Shown: positions 44,147-57,600 of the stretch, one piece after another
How positions within the stretch are numbered: the first letter of the stretch is position 1
Layout: each line of letters starts with the position of its first letter
Origin: Nematostella vectensis
Lineage: Eukaryota > Cnidaria > Anthozoa > Actiniaria > Edwardsiidae
DNA: 64,000 nt
NCBI RefSeq assembly: GCF_932526225.1
Contig: NC_064044.1
Span: forward strand, 11,236,084-11,300,083
Direction of reading: 5' to 3'
Notes under the pieces: generated by a model
Told to the model about the DNA's origin: nothing
Databases searched by the model: none
Seen by the model: the letters and a program-made list of their open reading frames with translations, nothing else
Program-made: the position numbers and the translations under genes

Positions 44147-44770
44147 TCAATGACACAGGACATAAAAGAGTTCCCAGAAGGCAAACAATCCAAACAAACC
44201 ATCGTAAACCAAGATAACCTTCCTAGAATTACTCTTCTCGTCTCCAAACTCGTCCGAGCATTTATAATCAGTTCCATTTAACGAGCAATTAAAGGTCCCA
44301 GGGAATTCAAAAGGAAAGAGACCCAGGAGAGCTCCCATCATCACCACTAAGTACAGTGTCCTAAAGGTCAACTGTAGCACACAGGGCCTAAATAGTGTAG
44401 GGTCTGGACGGCGTGGGTTCTCATCTTCATGGCTATCATGTGGGAGCTTGCCAAACGCACACACCAAATAAAGGCCCCAAGTGATCAAAAGCACCAATCC
44501 ATTGATGATCGCAAACGTGCTCAGGGTTATGGGGTAGTTGTATTCTTCGGAGTATTCCCGGTAGCATTCGGCATTCTTCCGAGAATCGCGCGAGTAGACG
44601 TCGGCTTTTGATCGGCAGTCGAAGTTGTCGTCGTCGATGTTGAAGACGTAGCCGGTGAGATACGCGAGCATCACAGTCCAGAAGAGGAGAGAGACTAGGA
44701 ACAACACGCTGCCACATCGGGTCTGAGTTTTCTGAACTTCAGCGAAAAATATTCTTAGAAAAGATGTCAT
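44147..44770 (-). CDS. four-membrane-segment protein of unknown family
   Basis: 207 codons from an ATG in good context (CACCATGAC). Hydrophobic segments at about residues 22-44, 80-106, 130-153 and 184-204. The loop after segment 1 has two Cys (about residues 52-69) and the loop after segment 3 has two Cys plus an N-glycosylation site (NCSLNGTDYKC). The layout (short N-terminus, two extracellular Cys loops) recalls connexin, claudin or MARVEL-type proteins, but I see no signature of any of these. The last 30 residues could be intron read-through, so the 3' end is uncertain. It faces the PAN/EGF gene tail to tail. Confidence 0.6.
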   Translation of the reverse strand: MTSFLRIFFAEVQKTQTRCGSVLFLVSLLFWTVMLAYLTGYVFNIDDDNFDCRSKADVYSRDSRKNAECYREYSEEYNYPITLSTFAIINGLVLLITWGLYLVCAFGKLPHDSHEDENPRRPDPTLFRPCVLQLTFRTLYLVVMMGALLGLFPFEFPGTFNCSLNGTDYKCSDEFGDEKSNSRKVILVYDGLFGLFAFWELFYVLCH

Positions 44771-47700
44771 GGTGAATTTTGCTTGACTTATTTGTCCAGG
44801 AACCCTTGAAGGATGGGTGACGTTAATAATTTGAAAGAAGCACAGAAAGCTTCAGTCTTCGACCCTCACAGGGACGTAGATCGAGTGGCCTCAAAAGCAT
44901 TCATTCTTTGCGTTGAAGCCTGCGGAAATATATTCAATATAAAATACTGTAAGATTAAATAATTAGCGGCGTAAGAGAGTTGTGGTGTGACGGGGTCGCC
45001 TATAAGCGTCACACGTCACGTGACCGTAATTCTGAAGGCACTTAGCCTGGATTATTATTATCATATTCTTTTTGTGGGGGGGGGGGGGGGGGTTAAGGCT
45101 CCCCAAGCAAAACTCCAAATATATATAGTTGTCAATAGAAGCAACGTTCGTACTCAGCCACGAAGCGTATTCTCGAGTTGCACTCGCCTTGGCTTCAGTC
45201 GTCAATAACGACGGCTCCACTACCCCTCAAACACGTCTGACAACAAACCCACGTGTTCTCGGCACGTTCTAAGGGTCTGTTCACCCCTGCACTCGCATCG
45301 ATAACCTGCGCTGACCTGGTGTCAACTGGTGAATCGCGCAAAACACGGATATATTTTGTTTTTACTGACGTTCGCCTAAGAAGGGGCTGTTAGCAATCTA
45401 GGCGTCCCTACGTCGTCATCGACAGCTGGCAATCACTGAAATGGAGCCGAAAATGCCCGTCGAGCAGCCTAGAAAATCAAACTCTTTGGGAGAGCCAGCC
45501 TTCACTCAGAATAAGTAAACAACCGATTTTCGGTGGCCGAGGGTTGGGCAACTAAATTAGCGGTGAAAACAAATAGAGCAAGGCAAGAATCTTAGACATC
45601 TTGGGGTAGTTAACTCAATGGTTCTCTCACATGTTATTACGCAAAAAATGGACGTAGCTTGCTTGCCGAATCTCCAGTGCGTTTACTGGGAAATGACTGT
45701 TTTCAGAGTTTCGGGGCGCGCCACAGTCATCCCAAAACTCCATTTCCGAATAAACACAATGGAGAGCCTGCTAGCAGACTAAAAGGGACGACTCTATATA
45801 ATTTGATATGAGATGAGTTTCGAGAATAATCGCTGGCAGGAAAATGATCCAATTACTAAACTGTACTATTCATATTCTTCCGCAACGATACTGTTGCGGA
45901 AATTCAGTATCACAGCAATGTGTTGATACCATCAGCATAAAACCTAAATGGGAAACGATATAAGAACACATATCCTCCCACTAACACATATCCTCCCATT
46001 AATAGAAGTGGCGCCAGAGTTTCCTAAATCATAACAATCACTGATTTTTAGTTACTTCTACTGTTCATAAAGGCCTGGCTAAACTAGACAACATGTCTCT
46101 AGAATGTTCCCTATTTTAGCACTACCAAAAACGAGTAGTGTACAACAAATTTTGTAGAGCGCGATACGAAAATGTTTCTCAACAATTTCTTTGTAGCTGC
46201 TACAAGATTTGCGCGCACAACAATGATTATCGAGGTGGCTGAAACAAGGACACATGTCTTCAGGTTTAGCCAGGCCTTTGCCCAGCGATTGCCAAAGTAT
46301 GAACAAACAGTATCATCATCATTTATTTATATTTTTACGCAGATCGCAATGCAAACTGCAAATTGGCATTGGAAAATCTTGTCAATTTTGCAGTATGTTT
46401 CTAATGTGCATAGGGTCTTTAAATGAGAATGTTCGCGGTCTTAACTGATACATAAACTGATAAAATACAAACAATTAAACTGATCAAAGTGGCGCTATCA
46501 AGCTCCACCCATGGTTTAGACATCTTTGTCATCTATTAAATAACACGCCCAATTTATTCAACTCGTTTTTGGACTTTTGTAATGCTCAAAATGTTCAGTA
46601 GCGATCCATTTCGTAACTCTAAAATGACGAAACCTTCGTAGAACAGATTACAATTTCCACTGCTTCTACCGCACGCACGCAAAGCTATTCTTTTTGCGGA
46701 ATATATAGTTTTGAATATAAAAACTACGCCCTTGTATTTATAACAAGAACGAAGCATTTAGCGTACAACTAATGCAGTTGAATTTAACAAAGGCTTACTT
46801 AAAAACAAACTTGGAGGAAAAGTGACCGATTAAATTATAAAGAAAAAGAATATCAATATCATATGTCTATGTTCTTTTAACTTGAATCAAAGGCATAGGC
46901 TTTGGGAAAAAAATACCTGTGTTTATGGATGAGTAGTAACCATTTGAATGGTGATGGAAAAGGCGCGGAGAAGATCAGCGGAGCGACTGCAAAATGTCTG
47001 TTGATCAGAACTGGCACCTAAGGCAAAAAAGGTCGCCAGTTATCATAAAAAAGTCATTACATCTAAGCTAACTTAATCATTTTGTCTGCCCTCTTATTGG
47101 AAAGTTGCAATTCAACTTTGATAATGGTGGTCTTTTGTTTTAGCTATGTCTATCTATGGCTTGCAATCGTCTTATTTCGGCAAGAGACACAATAAACCGT
47201 AACATTTACTTACTAAAAAACACATTATTGCTTTCATGTCAAGGCTTTGCAAAGTTAAAAAGCCTGTTTAAGGTTGTCTGTTTCAAAATCCTTTGAAGTC
47301 TCTGACATCTGCGCGCGCACACAAAGGTTTAACATCTACGCCAACAGCGACAGACATGCTGAGACTTCTACTTATACAGCCCAGTCCCAAGAGTTCTTAT
47401 CGGATTTCCTGTGGATGGTAAGAACTGTGACGTCACAGAAAACCATCTCCCTGTCCGTGGGTGAGCTCGTCCCAGCCCCCAGGCTACGTAAGGGGCGTAA
47501 GGGTTTACGGTGATGCGGCTTTACCATAATATGGCGCGGTTTTTCGGTTTCTCTAGACTGCGCGGTTTACGGTTATTGACTTATTAGTGCCAGTTTTGCG
47601 ATTTTTGTTGTTTTTCTTGGCGGTGTCTGTACGGTTTTCTGTGCGGTTTTGCTGTTTTCGCACCCCCCGTACGCCCCCCTCCTTAGAGTTAGAATTCATT

Positions 47701-48600
47701 TTCTCGACGAGCATATGTGCATTTTTTGGGAGAGTCCCCCCCCCCCCCCCCCAGAGGTCACGAATACTGATTTGTGTTTTATAAACATTCCTATATCGAA
47801 ATCACAATGCATTAAATACCAAAAATGTAAACAACGAAAACCACCACATAAACAAAAAAATCTATTCTTCTTGACAAGCTGTGATTTGCAAAGTTTTCGT
47901 CTGGACATTGCATAATTCAAGCACGAGCGATTCTATTTTTACATAACCAATACATTATGACACTGCGGAAACCACAATATAGCATTGTGAAGTCTCCAGC
48001 TAAGGTATTTTGGTGTAATTGTTATTGTACACAAATACCTCGTTTGTAAGACTTTATCTTTGCTTCCGGCCCCATTGGCTACTTTTAGGTCTAAACCCTC
48101 TAATTAAACCTTGCACAATGTAAGCCATATTTAAGGATACGTGATAACGGTAAGTTTGAGTAAAAATGAAGAAAGCTTAGCCCATAGCGCCTGTTAAAAA
48201 TGGTTCGCAACGCAGCTAACATTCAACAACAGAGCAAATCGATTCGTTCGAGCTCGCCAACGATTATGCAAGTGGTTCAAGTTAGGTCACAGCTCAACTT
48301 ACCTCAAAATATTAGCGTTAACATTGAAGTAAGAAGTCCAGCAAACTCAGTTGCTCAAGAAAAGTCTAACGTTCTGACGTCCAAGACTTCGTATTTGCTC
48401 AAAATGTTCGAAATTCAATAAACTAACAGGTTTATCATTACTTGAATAAACATATCGTGACGTCATTTCCGCTAAAGCCTTGAGCCCGCGAGCATGCTTG
48501 TCAATAATTTTCGAAAGGTCGGCACAAAAAGTCAAGAGATTAGTTTGTAAGCTTGTTTTATTTTAATATCTCCAAGTTATTGTTTCGGATATACTTCGCC
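44771..48600. other. intergenic region between divergent genes
   Basis: It contains G17 (45076-45092) and C17 (47736-47752) tracts and the MITE at 46069-46279. Upstream regions of the minus four-segment gene (left side) and of GGPS1 (right side) must lie here, but no clear core promoter is visible. ORFs such as 48200-48421 have no recognisable motif. Confidence 0.45.
46069..46279. mobile_element. MITE, about 210 bp
   Basis: AAAGGCCTGGCTAAAC near 46069 is inverted at 46264-46279 (GTTTAGCCAGGCCTTT). The pairing continues into ACATGTCT on both arms with few mismatches. Part of a short open frame there is just repeat sequence. Confidence 0.72.
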
Positions 48601-51600
48601 ATGTCTGAATGTTCAAGCTCAGCACAAGAACAGGTAAATCTGTTGGAATTTACCCAATTTACTGTAGATAATGTTGTGTAAACGGAGTCGATAGATCCTC
48701 GTGTTTAGTTTGGGCTTGTGATCGTATCGGTAAGAAATAATATTTGGTTATTTTCTTTGATTAGATCTTGTTAGAGCCTTATAAATACATCCTACAAGTA
48801 CCGGGCAAGCAAGTTAGGGAGACGCTTATTCAGGTGAGTGTTTGAACTATCAAGAAATACCGTATAGGTTTTTTATGGTCTAGATCAATACTTCTAGTTT
48901 GTGGCATTGGCTAGCTTGATATAAACATAAGGGGGGGGGGGGGGGGCGAACACCCCAATCCCCTCCCCCTGTCATGCTTGTATCTTGTACCCCATCTGGG
49001 AGAGGGGAAGGGCAAAGGGCGTTTTTGGTTCACAATGGAAGGGGGGAAATACCCCTCCAAAATTCTTAAAGTCTATATACAGTAATTATAATTGATACTT
49101 TAGATTTTGTAAATTCTATATACCAGTATTTTCTTCTATCAAATAAAATTTGGTCAGCTTGGACAGCAATAGACATGCATTCGCACAATTAGAGAAATAT
49201 ATAATATAGGTTTTTTGTTTAACATTTGGAGAAAGGGCAGTTGCCTTGGTCACAAATGAAAATGAATAACAATTTTCAAAGCTCTGTCGAAAATTCTAAT
49301 TTTAATGAAAAATCAATTCCTTTTTTTCAGAATGTACAGGCTAAGAGTGGACATTTTTTTAATAACATTGCAAAACCACAGAAAAAAATCGGAAATATCA
49401 CATACTTTACAGAAGGACTAGGTTTTGAAGAGCATGCGCCACACATTTTTAGGTTTCCTGCTAGATAATCCTGTACCAAGAGCAAATCCTGTGTACAGCA
49501 GGACTAACACCGCAATATTTTATTTTTTACCGCAATACCGTTCCCTGCTAGCAGAGGCCTCTTTTCTCTGTATTTCGCTGTGATTGCGTTCGCGAGGAGA
49601 AGAGACCTCTGCCATGGGTCGAAACTATTTTCGTTGCACATGCGTGTACTTTTCCAAGCGACCACGCTTGACGTAAATATGCTAATATGCTTTGCATGGT
49701 TTTAGTCTCAAATTATGAATGAAACTCAGGTTAGTTCTGCTCTTCGAAAAAATAAAACAACTGTTCAATATCAATCACCTAAAACGTCACTGAAAAGATT
49801 GAACAGCAAACGCAGCAAAGATGAGTTTTGTCTTGTTTGTGGGATAAATTTCAAGACATCTGGGCAGGCGAGTTTCTTCAATGTAGATATCGCACAGTTG
49901 GACTTGAAGAAAATGTTACAAAGATTTTTGGTAAACTTAGATCAGCTAATTCCAAAAGAATATGCTGCAAAACCTGTAAACGGAAGATTGACTTGTTAGT
50001 CAAAAGAGAGAAAATTCTGAATGAAGATAAGGCATTGAATGGCTACTTTTATAATTCGTCGCGTGATATTTCTACGGAGGATGCCGTTTCGAATGCTGGC
50101 TTATTATCCCGCAGCGGATATACGCTTCACGCATGCGCTAGTCATTGTGGGCTCAAATAGTGGCCAGTAATTAATTAACGGAGCATGCGCTCTGGATCTT
50201 GTCCACGATCGTGGACGGCGGTTTGATCAAACGAACTTGCGACCCATGGCAGAGGTCTCTTTTCCTCGCGAACTCCAGCCCAGCGAAATACAGAGAAAAG
50301 AGGCCTGTGCTAGCAGGGAAGCAATACCACAGTTTAAAAAGCAAAATCTCGCATTTAGCAGCGTTTTGAAATACCGCATCAACTCATGATTTTTGTACTT
50401 TTACAGCAATTTCGTACAAAAAAGGGGCAATACCACAAAACCCAACGTTCCCCCAAGCAATATTGTATATTGCTATAAGTGAAAAGTTAAAAAAAAAAGA
50501 CTTAAACCCTGACTTTTACCCTCAAACAAAACAAAATTTTCTCAAAGTAACTATTTGATTATAAAAAAAAAACTCGTAATAGTTTGCTTTTAAGCCTTAT
50601 ATTATGCAGAGGGGTTAAATGTGAAAGGCTTTTATTTGGAACAAAAAAAGTATTATTTGTTTGTTTCAGGCATTCAATGTTTGGTTGAAAATACCAGAGG
50701 ATAAACTGAAGATTATAGCAGATGTTGTCAAAATGCTTCATAATTCTAGTCTTTTGTAAGTAAGATGTACTCACTGTTGTTTGGATGCTGCATTTTTCAG
50801 GCCTTCCAGATTTATGTGCCAATGTGAAAATGCATAATTTCCCCTTTCAGTGCGGAATGAGCATAATTTGGGGAAAAATGCATTAAAATATGTAAAACAT
50901 ACTACTGAATAACACCAATTAAAAAGGTTGGCGGAACCTGATCTGTTGTGCTTGTGCCTTTGCCACTATACTCCAGAGTTTGGTTTACAGTTCCAACATG
51001 AATTCAGTTCAATGTATTTGCACCAAGGGTTTTATTACTATGGGCTTTCCAGTTTTTCTCCCTCAACAACAACAACAACAATAACAACGACAACAACAAA
51101 TCAAAGACATTTTTCCTCCTGGGGTCAGACAGCACTACACCTTTCTTAACAAGAAAAGTTTTAAACAATGAAGACCTAATTTTTTCCTAATTGCTATAAT
51201 TAAGTATCCCACCCACCCCTACTATTATTTGTCAACTCTAAACAGACACTATTTACTGAATAATATTTCTGATAATGAAAAAAATCATATTTCTGCCTGC
51301 GATGCTGCTGATTCAATCACATTGTACTATATATCTACCCCTTAACTCACCAGTCCAGCTGCAAGGATTAGCTTCACAATTTATATACATGTATTATTTA
51401 TTAATTTATTAGTTTATTTATTTGTTTGTTTATATTGCTATAACTTGCATAACAAGTACATTTTATTTTGCTTTATCTAGAATTGATGATATTGAGGATA
51501 ATTCAAAATTAAGGAGAGGCATACCAGGTTTGTGAATGTCACTTGATACTCTCATATAATGGACGTCTCTGATTGCAATTTTGGGAAAATCATACCATGG

Positions 51601-54600
51601 TTTCAGGCATAGCAGATATCCACCCAATTAACACCCCCTCCCCTCGGCTATCCTCCCCGACTCTTTCTCTCTCTCTCTCTATCCCTATAATTCTAGTCTC
51701 TGGCTATGTATTAGAGAACTAAACATTACCTTTCTTCTTTTCAGTTGCTCATACTATTTATGGAGTTGCACAAACTATCAACAGTGCAAACTACATTTAT
51801 TTCAAGGCTTTGGAAAAAGTGTTGTCTCTGAATCACCCAGAGTGTATTCATGTGTTTACAGGTAAAAAGTGCCAAACCAGAAGAAATAGAACATGATTAG
51901 TAATTCACAATTGAATCCTACTCTTCTGGCTCAGTAAACATAATCAAAGTTTCTCCTCTTAATATTAAAACAATTTGTAATCAGGCATGTGATTTTTTTT
52001 TGTCAGCGGCATATTTCTGCAGTTATAAGTAACCTGCAAACTTCAATCCACAACTGAAAATAAGGCTTTGCATAATATTAGGTTCAGATTATGTAATAGT
52101 TGGTAATGCTCTGTCTAAGAAAATCTTGAAAAGGTTGAAACGGATCCTTCTTACTTCTTCCTGAATTTGCCATTTACTGCCAAAAAAAAAGAACTTAACC
52201 ACCCATAATTCAAGTACAATACCTACCATGAATGCCCTCTTCTCTAGAGCCAAAATTAACAAGTGAGTCCTATCTCTCTATTCACCCCTTACCCCATCCA
52301 TCCCCTCTTCAAGACAAAAGAACAATGAATAAGCTTTTATGGTAATCAACAACAGAGGGCCAGATCTGGGGTGAAGCCTGTATTCTCTGCCTCCCCCATT
52401 TCAGATATTTGGCAAAAAAAAATAACAAAAAATATAAGGAAATCTATTGAGTAACAATGAATCCCCCACCTTTCTTGAAGCCGTTGATTCGCTTCTCTCT
52501 TTTTTGAACTTTTGGATCTGCCCCTGGATAATGTTTCTTTGAAAGTGAATTTTAATTCTTTAATCATGTGGGTTTTTTGTACAGAGGAACTGCTAGAACT
52601 TCACCGTGGTCAGGGAATGGACATTTACTGGAGAGACTCCTATACCTGCCCTACAGAAGAGGAATATAGAGACATGGTCCGCAAAAGTAAGTATGTATAT
52701 TTTACAATACTTTTTGCGTTATTTTTTTATCTCTATTTTCAACTCATCAAAGAAAATATATGAAAATGGTACAGGATAAAATCCTGACTATGTGCCTTCG
52801 CGTTACTATTAGACACCAAAAGAACGTTGTCCCAAAAGTATCGTTTCGTCCTTCTCTGCAAAATTTTGCTTAGTTTTTTTCTGTTTTGGTTTTACTAGTA
52901 GAGTTTAAGTACCTTTAATACCTCATAGAGGGACATAATGCAGTTGTATATTGAATTGTTTCTTTTTAATTTAATAAATACCTGGTTTATTAAACCCTGA
53001 TAGAAGTATAAACCGGATTAGAGGTTCGGTCAGCAATAGATACATGTAAGCATTTAAAATTTGCTTCAAATGTGACAAAGTCATTTAGTTGATTTGCTCC
53101 GCCAGCCTGATTTCTGGGCGCTCAGGATACACGAAGCAAATTGCCCACAGGGCAGGATGGAGTTGGGGGTGACTACTTTAGTGGTGTAGATATACTCTGT
53201 GCCGCACTGATTAAAACCAAATTTTCGTCGTTTTTAAAACATCTACTTCTCATTTATTTGTCTGTCTGTTCTCTACTTTATCTCATCGCGTACTCGTTTG
53301 CTCATGGAACACTATGAGGTAATCCATTGATTATCAAAGCGACGCAAGCAAAAACGAGATCTATTTGTTAAAGAGACCTTGCCAGCCACACCTTTGTTAT
53401 TATTTTCAACCTATAACGGAAGGCAAATTATGAGATGAAATTTCAAATCAACCACCTGAAAACAAAGACCATGCTTTATATACCATATTTGATTGGAAAT
53501 ATCGTAACAACTTCCCAAAATAAGACGATGGAAATTATGCTTTCTAACACTTGGTAGGTGACATAAGTCCTCGAATTTGCCAAGGGAGTAGTAGAATGCC
53601 ATGCCTATTGACGATATAAGACAGCAACAACGAGATAATGTCATACTGCGATGCAAGGGCAAAACAAAACACGGAACACAGAAAACATTGGTAGTTTTAT
53701 AAATGCGCCGCTGACCAATGAGGAATGTCCAAACCGCATACTTATCATGCTGGCTGTTTTGACTTCCAGAGACGGGTGGTCTATTTAGAGTTGCTGTGCG
53801 ACTAATGCAATTATTTAGTGAAAATAAAAGGTAAGGTTGACATGCGGTATTTTTAAATTTCTTAAATAATAGGGTTGTATACTTTCTTAAATAATAGGGT
53901 TGTATACATAAAGTTCTTTTTTTGCGAGCGGGAATCCTGTTTCGCGTGTTCGAAAACAAAAAAAATCTTATATTTTATAAAACCATAAAATCACAAGAAA
54001 GCCCCCCCCCCCCCCATCCCAGGGCCAAAACCCTGTCCCTAGGGCCAAAATCCCGTCCCCACTCTTTGAGACAAAAAAGGATTTAGGGTCTTATCAGAGC
54101 TTTTACGGGAACTCCAAACGAGAGCTGGCTTGCTGGCAGAAGTCAGTATCAAATATGAGGTCAATATTAGATAAGTCAGTATCTAATATATAGTCAGTAT
54201 TACATATTAAGTCAGTATCAAATATAAAGTAAGTATTACATATTTAGTCAGTATTGAATATAAAGTCATTATTTGAAATTTATTCATATGGTGATATAGT
54301 TTTGATTCCCCCCTCTTTGTAGTGACTTTTTGCCACTGCTCGATATGCTGGGCCTTTATTTTCAAATACGAGATGACTACGCAAATCTGCTTTCAGAAGA
54401 GGTAACACTTAATCATAGTGCCGCGCGTGCTGTTATGACCATCAATACAAAGCTTCAAGATAGCTAGCATACAAGAATCACAATTTATGAGGATTCCGTC
54501 GTGTTCGATTTGCTCAAACTAGGATCCGCACTATAAAAGGGCTTGGCTCCGCCCTCTTTTGGATAAATAAAATTCAAACTTCAAGATGACAACACGCCGT

Positions 54601-57600
54601 AACATTGCGTCGGTAGTGAGACTTTTTAGTTCTGTTATCGTTAAAGATTTGAAGGGCAAAGAGAAAATAAACCGAGCAAACGAGAAGAAAAGCGCTTCAA
54701 AAGTTGAGTTTGGGTTTCGCTCCTCGTGGGCAAACAAGACACGCTTGACTGAACTCCGGAGCTCCGCACCGAGTAGCAGTTTACTGACAACTGAGCCTTT
54801 TGTTGACCTGGTCCAGGCCCTTTTTCTAGTGTGGGTCCTTGTTTAAGCATTTCTTTACCTCGCTGTTTCGCTAGGAAGAGATACAAGCCAGTCAAATAGT
54901 ACGTTTTTCGCATCATTGCTTGTTATTGGTTTGCTTTTCGCGTTTCGCTGTAAAGAAAGCGTTATCCTGAACAAATGGCAGATCTATAGATGGAAAGAGC
55001 TATGGATATCACTCAATTTCCATTAAATGCGAAATAATGGCAAATCTTGAACCACTAAGGCGATCTGTAATGTTGCTTGTATCACGTGCTTACTTGTCAC
55101 TTTTGATATCCCAAATAATCAATTGGTATCCACAAGGGCGGTACAGGAATAGTGTTTTTTAGGCTAAAGTCCGATAACAAACCACGAATTTCCCTGTTAT
55201 TTGGCTGTTATGTGCCTTGTTATGTTGGCGACGCGCTCTCCGTGTTTGCTTAGAAAACCCGGTCAAAGAAATAGCGTCGGGGACGTCGGCTCGAATACGC
55301 AAAGTAACTTGACCTGGTTTTCCAAACAAACACGGAGACCGTGTCGCAAGCAAGGCACTTTTTGGCCAAATTAGAGGAAAATTCGCGTTTTATTATCAAA
55401 ATTTAGCCTAAACAAACACTGTTCTTACCTTCCTTGTACCAATATGGCTTGCTTTAGAGCCACTATCCACCCAAACAACATTGTAACCTTATATGAATCC
55501 ACCCATCGGGAATGGGGACCCCTTTCTTTCACGTACACCCGCCCATCGGGAATGGGGACCCTTTCCTTCCACGTACACTTACCCATCGCGAATGGGGACC
55601 CTTTCCTTCCACGTACACCCACCCAAGGTAATGGGGACCCTTTCCTTCCACGTACACTTACCCATCGAGAATGGGGACCCTTTCCTCTCACGTACACCCA
55701 CCCGTCGGGAATGGGGACCCTTTCCTCTCACGTACACCCACCCATCGGGAATGGGGACCCTTTCCTCCCATGTACACTTACCCATCGGGAATGGGGACCC
55801 TTTCCTTCCACGTACACCCACCCATCGGGAATGGGTACCCTTTCCTCTCACGTACACTAACCCATCGGAAATGGGGACCTTTTCCTTCCACGTACACCCA
55901 CCCATCGGGAATGGGTGGGTGTACTCAACAAAACATAGAATGGTACAGACCAATCACAGAGACTGTTATGTGCTTTTCCATCTCGACACATTAGGATCCC
56001 TAATCCAAGACTCAAGCTGGAATCCAAAATACAAGAATACTGGAAAACAAAAATGGAATCCGGAATCCACGGGAAAAAACATGTCCACATGGAGTCCGGA
56101 GTCCACACACTAGGATCCGGAATCCAGAACCCTGTTGAAGAACTTTGTCATGGGGCGAAAGACTGAGTCCCTTTTTGCATAATGCGTTACACTACTATTT
56201 TCTGCTTGGTTCATTTAATACGTGAGCATCTTTGTTCTTCATTGCAGTACAAAGAAAACAAAAGTTTCTGTGAAGATCTGACAGAAGGGAAGTTCTCTTT
56301 TCCCATCATTCACGGCATCAGGGGGGATCCATCAAGCAAGAAAATTATGAGTATCCTTACTTTAAAAGAAACGGTATCCTACGATATGACTTAATTCCAA
56401 GGCAGAAAATTAAAGTCATAGGTATCGTATACAAAAAGGATAGTATTTGACGATCCTTCAATCCTTCAATCCTTCAATCCTTCCTTCAATCCTTCAATCC
56501 TTCACCCTGCGCGCCTGGGCATAGCAAACAAGTCCCAAGCGTTGTGCCTGCGTTCTCGTCTTTCTTGTTCGTGTCGCGCAATGTTTTTATTAGTTCACAA
56601 GTTTTTATGAAACCAAAGTGCGTGTTAACCTTAAACTAAACAAATTAGATATTCTAAAGCAAAGAACTGAAGATATAGATATGAAAAAATACTGCGTCGA
56701 CTGTTTAAAACAGGTAGAGGGATTTAATGTTAAGAAGAACAGAAGCTTGCTCTTTCGCTAGCCTCGGTTATTTCCTCGAGTGCTGTAATACTTAAATATA
56801 GTAATTGCCAGTATTCGGCTCTAACTTTCTGCTCATTACAGTAATATAAATGAATAAGTTGGAGTAGCTAATCGCTCTCATCGCAGCTAGATTCTGAGTT
56901 TCAAGAGCGCATCATGCAGAGAGTATGCCTGTTCAAGAGCGCAGATTCAGACGTGGTCGAGTTGAAGGCATACAAGGCGCCTCAGGCAGCCGCCATACAA
57001 CTCATGTCTGACCACGGATCACAGCTAGGATCGAAATTGTTGGTTCCAGAGAACCCGGAGAAAAACCCTCGGAGGAAAGTCGAGACCAACTAACCCAACT
57101 TACGCCGTAACCGGGAATCGAACCCAGGACCCAGTTGTGAGAGGCACAGACACTACAGAGCGACGCTCTGCCAACTGCACCACCTAGATTCTCCACAAAT
57201 TTTATTGCCATTATATCGCTTTTGTGTCCTTTTTCAGGTGGGCTCATTTTCTTACACTCGAGAAGTGTTGAGGGAACTTGAAACGAGGTACGAACACGTG
57301 GTCTATAAAACTTAGATGAGCTCCTGTACTTTATACCCTTGAAGCTGTTGTTAAACGGCAGTGCCGTAGCAGGCCTCGACATGTAGGGGAAGGGTCACAA
57401 TACAAAAAACATTAAGAATATATTTGGAGGCACAGCCACGCCCCTACTGTTCATTTCTATATAATTTTTTAATAGGGGGGGGCACGTGCCCTCCCACGGC
57501 TGTACGAAGCAAAGCTGTATCAAGGGTGCGGCAGTTTTGCCACTCCCCACCCCGAATATTTTCAAAATTTAAAAGAAAATTACCAGTAGGGGCATTTCTT

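Larger units (their letters stand above)
48834..50669. other. GGPS1 intron 2
   Basis: It contains a G16 tract (48931-48946) and the 781-bp hAT-like element at 49540-50320. Nothing else with coding signals is seen. Confidence 0.5.
54402..56247. other. GGPS1 intron 8
   Basis: It contains the 40-bp array at 55497-55915 and a partial MITE at about 56045-56158. The repeated GATCCGGAATCC units and the TTGTCATGGGGCGA end are those of the element at 7321-7586. Open frames through the array on both strands are repeat artefacts. Confidence 0.55.

Noticed and set aside
53411-53959. 182-codon minus-strand ORF
   Set aside because: It covers GGPS1 exon 7 in antisense; no motif, and the plus-strand exon has a clear homologous match and correct phases.
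55444-56113. Pro-rich repeat ORFs on both strands at 55.4-56.1 kb
   Set aside because: Product of the 40-bp minisatellite, which has no stop in several frames; inside a GGPS1 intron.
57013-57187. Genuine tRNA gene on the minus strand
   Set aside because: A and B boxes are present, but the head does not fold into an obvious complete cloverleaf and is followed by a SINE tail.
57002-57382. 126-codon minus-strand ORF
   Set aside because: It runs through a tRNA-derived SINE and a GGPS1 exon in antisense.
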